From Planctomycetota bacterium (lineage in GTDB: Bacteria; Planctomycetota; UBA1135; UBA2386): DNA of 64,000 nt. The notes below the pieces were generated by a model that saw only the letters and a program-made list of their open reading frames with translations, was not told the DNA's origin and made no database searches. Each line of letters starts with the position of its first letter. The stretch's first letter is position 1. Below are positions 8,627-16,406 of the stretch, one piece after another. Position numbers and translations under genes: made by a program. The stretch spans positions 94,212 through 158,211 of the forward strand of contig JANQJF010000097.1 of assembly GCA_028281765.1 (NCBI GenBank), given 5' to 3'.

Positions 8627-9682
8627 TCAGAAGAGTCCGGTCGTCTCCTCCCGAAGGAACGACCCGTGCAGCTTCGCGACGCGACCGTCGGCGCCACAGG
8701 CCCACACGAGTCCGTCGCGACCCTTCGCGAGGCTGTGGAACCCGACCTTGCCGAACGCGCGCCACGTCTCGCCGCCGTCGATCGAGAGGCTCGCGCCGTG
8801 CGAACCTACCGCCAGCACGCGGTTGTCGTCGAGCCACAGCGCCGCGGACCGGTAGCCACCCGCGTCGGCCGCGTGCCACGACGCGCCGCCGTCGTCGCTC
8901 CACGCCGCCGTCCCGGCCCGTTCCTCCGGCTGCGCGTAATCGCCGCCGACGGCGACGCCACGGTCGCCATTCCAGGTCACGGAGAACGCTCCCTGTGACG
9001 GCGCCTCGTTCTGGAGCGGCAGCGCGACGGTGTCCCGCGACTCGCCGGGCACGAACGATACGTGGCGGGCGGACTTGCCGCCGGTCGCGAGCGAAAACAC
9101 GCCCTCCCCCGGCCGCTGCACGACGAGGCAGGTGCCGCTCGCGGCGAACGCGGCCTCGCCGGGGCGCGGCTCGGGGAGGGTTTCCCTACCGGTATCGACG
9201 AAAGTCCGGCCGGCGTCGCGGCTCTGCAGAAGGCAGAACCGCCCGTCGATCGCATCGCCGAACATGACTCCGTTGTCGCCGTCGAACGCCATCGCGTCGA
9301 AGAAGGCGGCCTCACGCGCGTCCTCGTGCACGATCCGCCACGTCGCGCCGCCGTCCTCGGTGCGGTAGACCCGCGCCGGCTGCCCCGCCACCATCGCGAG
9401 GACGTGGTCCGCGTCGAACGCCTCGAGGTCGCGGAAGTCGCATTCGGAGGTGTCCGGCGGGGCGACATCGGTCCAGGTCGCGCCGCCGTCGAGCGTGCGC
9501 AACAGCGTGCCCCCGGATCCGCCAACGAACACGACGCGTGAATTGACGGCCGCGAGGCCACGGAGACTCGCATCGGTCCCGGTATCGACATCACCCCACC
9601 CCGTCGGGACGTACGTCGTCGTGACCGAGGAACAGCCGGCGAACAGGCCGGCCAGGATGAGCACGAACACAGGGCCCTTCAT
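8627..9682 (-). CDS. Ycf48/BNR-type beta-propeller lipoprotein
   Basis: 351 residues from the ATG at 9682, chosen because it opens a lipoprotein signal peptide (MKGPVFVLILAGLFAGCSS, lipobox LFAGC). The body contains BNR/Asp-box-like repeats: LLRTLDGGATWTDVAPP, VYRTEDGGATWRIVHE, LLQSRDAGRTFVDTG, AWSDDGGASWHAADA and LSIDGGETWRAFGK. This places it in the Ycf48-like/sialidase-fold group of propellers, which in bacteria are mostly non-enzymatic assembly factors or surface proteins. No sialidase catalytic residues could be assigned. It is expressed convergently with trxB and divergently from the small gene at 9783. Confidence 0.85.
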   Translation of the reverse strand: MKGPVFVLILAGLFAGCSSVTTTYVPTGWGDVDTGTDASLRGLAAVNSRVVFVGGSGGTLLRTLDGGATWTDVAPPDTSECDFRDLEAFDADHVLAMVAGQPARVYRTEDGGATWRIVHEDAREAAFFDAMAFDGDNGVMFGDAIDGRFCLLQSRDAGRTFVDTGRETLPEPRPGEAAFAASGTCLVVQRPGEGVFSLATGGKSARHVSFVPGESRDTVALPLQNEAPSQGAFSVTWNGDRGVAVGGDYAQPEERAGTAAWSDDGGASWHAADAGGYRSAALWLDDNRVLAVGSHGASLSIDGGETWRAFGKVGFHSLAKGRDGLVWACGADGRVAKLHGSFLREETTGLF

Positions 9683-9782
9683 GCCTCGCGAGTATCGAAG
9701 CGCCCTGACCGAGCCGCCAGGATCCTCGGTCACATTCAGGTCAGATGGGTAACTTCCCGTCGGTCGTCATGTAGACCCTCCC

Positions 9783-10052
9783 GTGAACGCGAACCAAAAA
9801 CGCATCGCCGAGCTGCTCGACCTGCTCGACGACTTGGATCGCCGCCACCCCGCGCCAGAAGCCGCGCCGATCCACGAGGTCGCACGCCAGGCTCTCCTGG
9901 ACGAATTGTCACGCGTCGCGCACGCCGATGGACTCGCGATCTACCGATCCGGGAACACGCTGGATGCGATCAGCTACGCAGGGTGGCTCGCGAAGCCGAC
10001 GGACGGTCGAGCCCAAGATACCCAGAACGGGAAGACCAAGAACGGGAACTAA
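9783..10052 (+). CDS. Small hypothetical protein (89 aa)
   Basis: 89 residues from a GTG start at 9783. The product is helical and charged, opening with MNANQKRIAELLDLLDDLDR, with a middle segment IHEVARQALLDELSRVAH and an Asn/Lys-rich end. No signal peptide, membrane segment or known motif is seen. There is no convincing Shine-Dalgarno upstream, so the start is uncertain. The stop overlaps the stop region of the convergent gene at 10049-11104 by 4 nt. Kept because the frame is open, its wobble positions are GC-rich, and it fills the gap between two real genes. Confidence 0.55.
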   Translation: MNANQKRIAELLDLLDDLDRRHPAPEAAPIHEVARQALLDELSRVAHADGLAIYRSGNTLDAISYAGWLAKPTDGRAQDTQNGKTKNGN

Positions 10053-11104
10053 TCCCTGCCGACGGCCGGCAGCGGCAAGGCCTTGTCGCTGCGGAGATCC
10101 GTGACGCGCACATCGATCGCGACCGCGAGGGTATTCGCGAGGTTCTGGTCGATGTGGCCGCGCTGGACAAGCAAGCGCAGGTGCTTGGTGAACTGCGCCT
10201 GGATCTCCTCGCGCTTCGCGTCGACGGATTCCCGCATCGAGCCGGGATCGTGCCATTCGACCTGGAGCGCGGACTCGAGCTCGAACGGCGGCTTGCTGAC
10301 CGCGAGGGTGCGTAGCCATTCGTAGCGCACTTCGTCGGGGCTCCAGCGGCGCGTCGTGCCAATGCTGAACTTCTTTCGCTCGTACGTCCTGCGCCGAGCG
10401 AATACGCGCGGCGGCCCCGCGGAAACGACGAGACTCCCGAACGACGGCGACCGAGACAGCTCGTAACGCACGATCGGGGGAAAGCCGTCGGGAACCTGTA
10501 CGACGCCATCGCCGCGACTCGTCTGCCGACTGCGGCCCCCGCCGCCGGCGGAGCCAGGGTCGACGACCCGCACGCGGAGCCGGAGCCGCAGGCCCGAGCA
10601 CACGATCTCGGCGAAGCCCTCGGCCTCCGCCTGGACGAGTAGGTTGCCCGCGAGCAGCCAGCCCATGTCGGGCGACGCGTTGCGCCCGTCGAAGCAGGTC
10701 CGCAACGCCTCGACGTGAGCCTCTGGCCGGCGTGCAGCGAGGATCAGAGCGGGGGGCACTCCGCGCGCGACGAACGGCTCGAGCACCGCGGCGTCGGGCC
10801 GGGCACCGATTCGAACGAGGCCGTCGAGCAGGGCCGCCGCGGCGAGCCTTGCCTCCTGGCTCTTCGGATCCCGCACTTTCTCGAGCGCCGCGCTCAGCTG
10901 CGCACCGGTTTCCACCACGCGATGCTCCGCGGCGAAGAAACCGCCCCACGCGATCGTAGCCGGGGAGTCCGAACGCAGTCGCGTCGTGACTTCAGAACGG
11001 AGCTTCTCCCGCAGCGCCGCGCCCGGCTCCTGGGTCGCGACGGCATCGAACGACAGCAGGAAGATCGCGGCGAGCGTCAGCATGGCGTGCACAACGCGCG
11101 CCAT
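10049..11104 (-). CDS. Secreted hypothetical protein, N-terminal helical repeats
   Basis: 351 residues from the ATG at 11104. The signal peptide is MARVVHAMLTLAAIFLLSFD ending AVATQ. The N-terminal ~150 residues are Ala/Leu-rich helices (SQEARLAAAALLDGLVRIG, then FVARGVPPALILAARRPEA), suggesting a HEAT-like solenoid. The middle holds a Gly/Ser/Arg-rich linker (GSAGGGGRSRQTSRGDG) followed by a beta-rich domain with RVFARRRTYERKKFSIGTTR. I do not recognise a family. The gene lies 10 nt after the stop of the Aas-like gene on the opposite reading order (both minus: Aas ends at 11115), so it is upstream of Aas neither by operon nor by overlap and could be its downstream partner. Confidence 0.7.
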   Translation of the reverse strand: MARVVHAMLTLAAIFLLSFDAVATQEPGAALREKLRSEVTTRLRSDSPATIAWGGFFAAEHRVVETGAQLSAALEKVRDPKSQEARLAAAALLDGLVRIGARPDAAVLEPFVARGVPPALILAARRPEAHVEALRTCFDGRNASPDMGWLLAGNLLVQAEAEGFAEIVCSGLRLRLRVRVVDPGSAGGGGRSRQTSRGDGVVQVPDGFPPIVRYELSRSPSFGSLVVSAGPPRVFARRRTYERKKFSIGTTRRWSPDEVRYEWLRTLAVSKPPFELESALQVEWHDPGSMRESVDAKREEIQAQFTKHLRLLVQRGHIDQNLANTLAVAIDVRVTDLRSDKALPLPAVGRD

Positions 11105-11114
11105 GCTACTCGGT

Positions 11115-14100
11115 TCAGGAGTTCGCGGCCTGCGAGACTCCGAGGCGTTCCGCGGCGATTGCCTTGAGGGCGCGCAGGTCGAGCTTGCCCGTGCCGAGCA
11201 GGGGCAGCGCATCAACGCGAACGAACGACCGCTGATGCGGCACGAACAAATTGGGCAGACCGCGCTCTTTGAGCTGCTCGACGAGCTGCGGAATCGTCGC
11301 TTCGTCGACGGTGTGCAGAACCGCGAGCTCTTCGCCCTTCTTCTCGGACGGCACGCCCGTCACCGCGAATCGCTGCTCGACCGACTCGACGAGTTCGTGC
11401 AGCGCCGTCTCGACGACTCCGTGCGGGACCATCTCGCCTCCGATCTTCGAGAAGCGCGAGAGTCGATCGGTGATCGTGACGTAGCCGTCTTCGTCGAGCT
11501 TGGCGATATCACCGGTCGAGTACCAGCCGTCCGCAAGCACCTTCTGGGTGAGGTCGTCGCGACCGAGATAGCCACGCATGACGTTCGGCCCCGAGACTTC
11601 GAGCAAACCGGGCTCGCCGACCGGAACCGGCTCTCGGGTGTCCGGATCGACGATCCGCACGGCGACGCCCGGCACCGGTTGGCCGACCGATCCGCGCTTG
11701 GCGCCGGCTTGGTAGAAGCCGGGGGCTCGGTATCCCGGGGTGCTGACCGCCACCACGGGCGCGCACTCGGTCGCGCCGTAGCCCTCGAGCGGGCGCACGC
11801 CGAACTTCTGCTCAAACGCCGTCGCAACTCGCTCCGGAAGCTTCTCGGCCCCGACGACGACCAGCCGCAACGAACCGAACTGACCCGGCATGCAGCGCCG
11901 CGTGTAGATCTGCAGAAACGTCGGCGTCGCGATCAGCAGCGTGATGCCGTAGCTCTGCACGAGTTCCCCCACCTTCGGTGCATCGAGCGGATTCGGCTGG
12001 AACACGGTCGCCATGCCGGCGCGCAACGCGAACCACAGGCCCATCGTGCCGAACGAGTGGAACAGTGGCAGCGAGCCGAGCAGTCGGTCGTCCGCGGTCA
12101 CCGGCAGGGCCTGCCTCACGGAGTCCGCGTTTGCGCCGAGGTTGAAGTGCGTCAGCTCGACACCCTTCGGCTCCCCGGTGCTGCCGCTGCTGAAGATCAC
12201 GGTGGCGACGTCAGTCGCTCGAATCTCGCGCACGGCACCACAGGCCCGCTCGAGCCAGCGCTTCGGTGCGAGCATCGCGAGCCCCATCGCGACGACGCGC
12301 TGCAAGCCACCGAGCCCGGCCGCGACGTCCTCGATGTAGATCGGGCGCACGCCGTCCGGCAACTCCACGTCGGCCTTCTCGAGGAACTCTCGGTTCGTGA
12401 TCACGGTCAACAGCTCGGCGCGACTCGCGGCAGCCGCCATCGCATCCGCCCCCGTCGTGAAGTTCAGGTTGACCGACGTCTTGCCGGCGAGCGACGCGGC
12501 GATGTTGATCGCGGCTCCGCTCACGCTCGGCGGCAGCAGCACCCCGACGCGGTCCTGGCCGGCCCAGTCCGAGCGCAGCGCGCGGGCGAGCGCGACGGCC
12601 GACGTCAGCATGCGCAGGCGCGACACCTTCGGCGCACGCTCGTCCGCAGCGCACAGCCGGAACGGTCCGCGACGCACGCTGCTGACGAAGGTGCGGTGCA
12701 ACGGAGCCGCGTCCTCGATTCGCGTGTTCCACGCGGCGCATTCGAGCTCACGCACCTTCGTCCGCAGATCTGGCGCAGGCACGTCCGGCGGCAGCGGCGC
12801 GCCGAACGAGACCGACACCTTGCGCGGCAGACTCTTCAACGCGTTCCACAGGCCTTCGCTCCGAAAGCTCGTCAGGCTGCCCCAGACGCGATCGAGCTGC
12901 ACCGGCAACACCGGCACGTCGCGCCCCTTCGTGATCCGGCTGTAGCCGCGACGGAACGGCAGGAGTTGGCCGGTACGCGTGATCTCGCCCTCGGCGAAGA
13001 TGCAGACGAGCTCACCCTGGTCGAGCGCCTCTCCGGCGCGACGGATCGACTTCAGCAGCTCGCGCGGCGGCGCCTTCTGCGCGATCGGCACGAAGCCGAA
13101 CAGCTTCATGAACGGTTTGAGCAGCGGCTTGTTGTAGTAGTCCTCTTCGACGAGGAACCGAATCGACCGATCGATGCTCGCCGACAGCAGGAGCCCATCG
13201 ACGAACGACACGTGGTTGCACACGAGCAGTGCACCACCCTCCGCGGGCACGTGGTGCCGACCGACGACGCGAAGCTTGTAGAGCGTCTGCGTGAGCAGGA
13301 TCAGGACCAAGCGCGCACCGGCCTCGGGCAGCAGATAGATCGCCCACGCGGTGCCGACCACGGTCACGAGCGCCGCGCCGACGAAGATCCCGACGGGCGA
13401 GATGTCGAACATCGCGAACGCGAAACATCCGAGCGTGCCCGCGAGGATCCCCGCGAACGCCATCGCGTTGACCATCGCGATCACGGCGCCACACTGCTTC
13501 GCCGGCGCCTTTGTCTGGATCATCGTGTTCAGGGGCACGACGACCCAGCCGCTGCTCACGCCCATCGCGAACATCCAGAACAGCGTGCCCTCGAACCCGG
13601 TCTCGAACACACCGATGCCAGCGCACGCGATCGCGAGGCCGATGCTGCCGAGCGGGATCCAGCCGAGGTCGAGCCGGCCGCGGGACAGCCAGGCGACGAG
13701 TGACGCGCCCACCGCGATCCCGACACCACTCGCCGCCAAAGGCAGCGACGCCTGGTCCTGGTCGAGCTGCAGGGTCGTGCGCGCGTAGACCAGCGCGTTC
13801 TGGGTCACCAAGCTCGCGACACCCCAGAAGAACACGGAGCCGAGGGCGCCGAGCCACAGCACCCGACTGTCGCGCATCGACCGCAGAGCGCTGCCGAACG
13901 CCTCTCGCATGCTCGCGGCACCGCCAACCGGGGGAACCGCAGGCAGACCACGGATCGACAGGAACCCCACGATCGACCACACGGTCAGGAACGCCCCGAT
14001 CAACCAGGTGTGGCCCTGCGAGGCCTTCAGCAACAACCCCGCAACACCGGACCCGGCGATGATCGCGATCATCGTCCACATCTCGAGCTTGCCGTTGCTC

Positions 14101-14543
14101 GCGACGAGCTTCTCCCCCGGCATCATCTCCGGCAGCATGCCGTACTTGGCGGGACTGAAGATCGCGCTCTGCGCCCCCATTCCTGCGAGCACGATCAGGA
14201 TCAGCGCCCCACCCACGGGCTGCACGTAGAGCGCCGCGGTGGCGGCCATCATCAGGGCGACCTCCACGCCCTTCATCACGACGAGCACCGATCGCTTGCT
14301 CCACCGGTCGACCCAGAGCGCCGCGGGGAACGAGAACAGCATCAGCGGCAACGTGAAGATCGCGAATGCCCACGTCGTTTCGATATTCCCGAGGACCTCC
14401 TGCTCGGAGACATCCGTGACACCGACGGTCACAGCGGCCATCGCGAGGAGCGCGACGACGACCTTGATCACGTTGTCGTTGAACGCGCCCAGGACCTGGG
14501 CGATCAGCAGTCTGCGCAGCGATTGGTCGGCGTTGTGTCCCAT
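11115..14543 (-). CDS. aas: LplT-PlsC-Aas fusion: lysophospholipid transporter / acyltransferase / acyl-ACP synthetase
   Basis: 1142 residues from the ATG at 14543 (MGHNADQSLRRLLIAQVLGA, the LplT-type start ending in FNDNVIK). Residues 1 to ~410 are a 12-helix major-facilitator domain. A PlsC acyltransferase follows, with the HxxxxD motif in CNHVSFVDGLL (~443) and the glycerophosphate-binding FAEGEITRTGQ. The C-terminal half is an AMP-binding ligase with P-loop-like IFSSGSTGEPKG (~781) and the adenylation motif YGATECAP. In E. coli LplT and Aas are separate neighbouring proteins that take up and re-acylate lysophosphatidylethanolamine; here all three activities are one chain. Palindromes at 14565 and 14709 lie in the divergent region shared with a LysR regulator. 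Confidence 0.92.
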   Translation of the reverse strand: MGHNADQSLRRLLIAQVLGAFNDNVIKVVVALLAMAAVTVGVTDVSEQEVLGNIETTWAFAIFTLPLMLFSFPAALWVDRWSKRSVLVVMKGVEVALMMAATAALYVQPVGGALILIVLAGMGAQSAIFSPAKYGMLPEMMPGEKLVASNGKLEMWTMIAIIAGSGVAGLLLKASQGHTWLIGAFLTVWSIVGFLSIRGLPAVPPVGGAASMREAFGSALRSMRDSRVLWLGALGSVFFWGVASLVTQNALVYARTTLQLDQDQASLPLAASGVGIAVGASLVAWLSRGRLDLGWIPLGSIGLAIACAGIGVFETGFEGTLFWMFAMGVSSGWVVVPLNTMIQTKAPAKQCGAVIAMVNAMAFAGILAGTLGCFAFAMFDISPVGIFVGAALVTVVGTAWAIYLLPEAGARLVLILLTQTLYKLRVVGRHHVPAEGGALLVCNHVSFVDGLLLSASIDRSIRFLVEEDYYNKPLLKPFMKLFGFVPIAQKAPPRELLKSIRRAGEALDQGELVCIFAEGEITRTGQLLPFRRGYSRITKGRDVPVLPVQLDRVWGSLTSFRSEGLWNALKSLPRKVSVSFGAPLPPDVPAPDLRTKVRELECAAWNTRIEDAAPLHRTFVSSVRRGPFRLCAADERAPKVSRLRMLTSAVALARALRSDWAGQDRVGVLLPPSVSGAAINIAASLAGKTSVNLNFTTGADAMAAAASRAELLTVITNREFLEKADVELPDGVRPIYIEDVAAGLGGLQRVVAMGLAMLAPKRWLERACGAVREIRATDVATVIFSSGSTGEPKGVELTHFNLGANADSVRQALPVTADDRLLGSLPLFHSFGTMGLWFALRAGMATVFQPNPLDAPKVGELVQSYGITLLIATPTFLQIYTRRCMPGQFGSLRLVVVGAEKLPERVATAFEQKFGVRPLEGYGATECAPVVAVSTPGYRAPGFYQAGAKRGSVGQPVPGVAVRIVDPDTREPVPVGEPGLLEVSGPNVMRGYLGRDDLTQKVLADGWYSTGDIAKLDEDGYVTITDRLSRFSKIGGEMVPHGVVETALHELVESVEQRFAVTGVPSEKKGEELAVLHTVDEATIPQLVEQLKERGLPNLFVPHQRSFVRVDALPLLGTGKLDLRALKAIAAERLGVSQAANS

Positions 14544-14564
14544 GCGGCGTGAGATTCCTTGGCT

Positions 14565-14594
14565 GAGGCTGTGATAGTCGAGTTTCACAGCCTC
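14565..14594. promoter_or_regulatory. Perfect 10-bp inverted repeat upstream of the Aas-fusion gene
   Basis: Arms GAGGCTGTGA (14565-14574) and TCACAGCCTC (14585-14594) are perfect reverse complements around a 10-nt spacer, 21 nt upstream of the ATG at 14543 (minus strand). Arms of this length separated by one helical turn are typical of operators for dimeric regulators; a 5' UTR hairpin is the alternative. The neighbouring LysR-type protein is the obvious candidate binder. Confidence 0.6.
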
Positions 14595-14708
14595 GTTGCT
14601 AGTCTGCGCCGCATTTCGCGGCGCGCCCGCTCCCGCGACCTCGAAAAGGTCGCCGTCGCTCAAGGACACTATCGCCAATCATTCCGCATCGCGGTTACGA
14701 TTCGGACG

Positions 14709-14722
14709 TTATCGACCGATAA
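14709..14722. promoter_or_regulatory. Palindrome TTATCG-AC-CGATAA before the LysR gene
   Basis: A perfect 6-2-6 palindrome ending 10 nt before the ATG at 14733. It is AT-rich against a GC-rich background. It also fits the loose T-N11-A form of a LysR box, so autoregulation by the adjacent LysR protein is a reasonable guess. Confidence 0.45.
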
Positions 14723-14732
14723 GCACAGCTTT

Positions 14733-15602
14733 ATGATCCAGATTCACCGACTCGAGGGCTTCCACTGGGTGGCGAAGACCGGGGGATACGCCCGCGCCGC
14801 GCGGGCGTTCCCGTACCCGATCACCCAACCCGCCGTCCACCAGCAGGTCCGCAAGCTGCAGGACGAGCTCGGTGTCGACCTGTTCGAACGGGTCGGCAAA
14901 GACCGCATGAAGCTCACGCCGGCCGGCGAACGGCTCTGGCAGTTCGTCGGTCCGTTCATGGACGGACTTCCCGCGGTCGTCCGCGCGGTGCGCGCCGGCG
15001 ACCACGGCGGCGAGTTGCACATTCACGCCGAACCGCTGTTCTTGCGGCGGCTGATGCCGAAGTGGATCAAGCGGCTCGAGCGCCGCTACCCGGAGGTCCA
15101 GATCGAGCTGCGCGAGCTGTCCACGGTCGACCTCACCCCGCTCCGCAACGGAGATGCCGATCTGATCATCGGTTACCTGCCGGAGCCCGAGGACGACATC
15201 GCGACGCAAGAAGTGGCACGCCTCACCCCCTATCTCGTCGCGCCCGCGGACCGCGTCAAGTCGGCTCCGTCACTGCGCAGCCTGCGCGACGAGCCGTTCA
15301 TCGCCTACACGCGGGACGTGCTCGCGCACGATCTACAGATGGACGCCCTCGAGCAGAACGACATCAAGCCCGAACGCGTGATGTACGCGAGTTCTGCGGA
15401 CACGATTCTGGGCTTCGTCGAGTCGGGCCTCGGCTACTCGCTCGTGCCGGCGCTCTCGGGTCACTCCTCGTTCGGGCCCGGCATCGCCAGCAAGCCGCTG
15501 ACGCGGCCGAAGATCGAATTCTCGGTCGTCGCGGCGTGGCGCAAGGACACGCCGGAGAACCTCATGCTGGATGCGGCACTGGAGACGGCCCCGAAGCCGT
15601 GA
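14733..15602 (+). CDS. LysR-family transcriptional regulator
   Basis: 289 residues from the ATG at 14733 (MIQIHRLEGFHWVAKTGGYA). The winged helix-turn-helix is in residues ~5-65 (ARAFPYPITQPAVHQQVRKL, then GVDLFERVGKDRMKLTPAGE). The SQPAVS-type recognition helix of most LysR proteins is replaced by TQPAVH. The effector domain shows the usual two-lobe pattern (LHIHAEPLFLRRLMPKWIKR, then GDADLIIGYLPEPED). A DNA-binding regulator sensing a small ligand is expected. It is divergent from the Aas-fusion gene across 189 nt containing two palindromes, so Aas is the likely target. Its 3' end overlaps the convergent glycosyltransferase-like gene by 41 nt. Confidence 0.92.
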   Translation: MIQIHRLEGFHWVAKTGGYARAARAFPYPITQPAVHQQVRKLQDELGVDLFERVGKDRMKLTPAGERLWQFVGPFMDGLPAVVRAVRAGDHGGELHIHAEPLFLRRLMPKWIKRLERRYPEVQIELRELSTVDLTPLRNGDADLIIGYLPEPEDDIATQEVARLTPYLVAPADRVKSAPSLRSLRDEPFIAYTRDVLAHDLQMDALEQNDIKPERVMYASSADTILGFVESGLGYSLVPALSGHSSFGPGIASKPLTRPKIEFSVVAAWRKDTPENLMLDAALETAPKP

Positions 15603-16335
15603 CCTTCCGGTAGAGCTCCAGGAGTGCGTCCGCGTTCGGCTCCGCCATCTCGTGCAGGACCCGCTTGGACACGCCGAGCCGCTGCAGCCGCTCGCGCGTC
15701 GTCCCATCCGCGACGACTACGGCGTGGGCGAAGTAGAGGCTGCCCACGGTGCTGTCGAGCCGGTTCTCGAAGGCCGTGCGGTTGGGATACGGCGACAGGT
15801 CACCGAGGCCGCGCAGGAGGCGCCCGATCCGGGCCTGACCGCCGGTCAGTCCGTCCGGCCCGGCGACCAGGCAGCACTCGGTGCAGCGCGCCGGATCGTC
15901 GAACGCGTCGCAGTCCGATCCGGTCTCGTCGACGAGCGTGCCTCGATGGCACAGCGCTTCGGCCGCGTCGACGGACACGACCGTCGGCACGCCGAGCCGA
16001 TCGGTGATCCACGGCAGGTGAACCGAGGTCACTCCTCCGAATCCCAGGAAGTGCACGACGGACGGCGGCGCCGCACGCGTCCGTTCCGTGAGCAGCGCCT
16101 CCGCGCCGAGCTCGAAGATCCGGTTCAACACGTCGCGATACGGCGCGACCTTGGCCCGGTGAATCACGAGTTCGACGTCTGCCGGCGCGGTCGGCGCGGC
16201 TCCGTCGGGCGTCAGCAACGCGAGCCACTCGACCGAATGACCGCGCGAGACGAGATCGGACGCGAGCCGTGCTGTCATCTCGTGCACGACTTCGGCATCG
16301 CGCTCGCGGCGCGGCGAAACCAACGCGATGTTCAT
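15562..16335 (-). CDS. GT4-type glycosyltransferase N-terminal domain protein, C-terminal domain lacking
   Basis: 257 residues from the ATG at 16335 (MNIALVSPRRERDAEVVHEM). The first strands and the segment HFLGFGGVTSVHLPWITDRL resemble the acceptor half of GT-B enzymes of family GT4. A cysteine cluster (SDCDAFDDPARCTECC) is at the place where many GT4 proteins carry C...C..C. The chain stops after VADGTTRERLQRLGVSKRVL and a final helix, where a full GT4 enzyme would go on for ~180 residues with the nucleotide-sugar domain and its EX7E motif. It is therefore either a stand-alone acceptor-domain protein or a truncated gene. The stop lies inside the convergent LysR gene. Confidence 0.65.
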   Translation of the reverse strand: MNIALVSPRRERDAEVVHEMTARLASDLVSRGHSVEWLALLTPDGAAPTAPADVELVIHRAKVAPYRDVLNRIFELGAEALLTERTRAAPPSVVHFLGFGGVTSVHLPWITDRLGVPTVVSVDAAEALCHRGTLVDETGSDCDAFDDPARCTECCLVAGPDGLTGGQARIGRLLRGLGDLSPYPNRTAFENRLDSTVGSLYFAHAVVVADGTTRERLQRLGVSKRVLHEMAEPNADALLELYRKVTASGPSPVPHPA

Positions 16336-16406
16336 GCCCGGAACCTGCTCGACAACAACACGAACGCAGACTACCGCAATGCGCGCCGACGCACGACAAT
16401 ACCCCG

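Noticed and set aside
10986..13703. 905-aa plus-strand frame opposite the Aas-fusion gene
   Set aside because: Low-complexity basic product without motifs; the minus strand has a full three-domain protein here.
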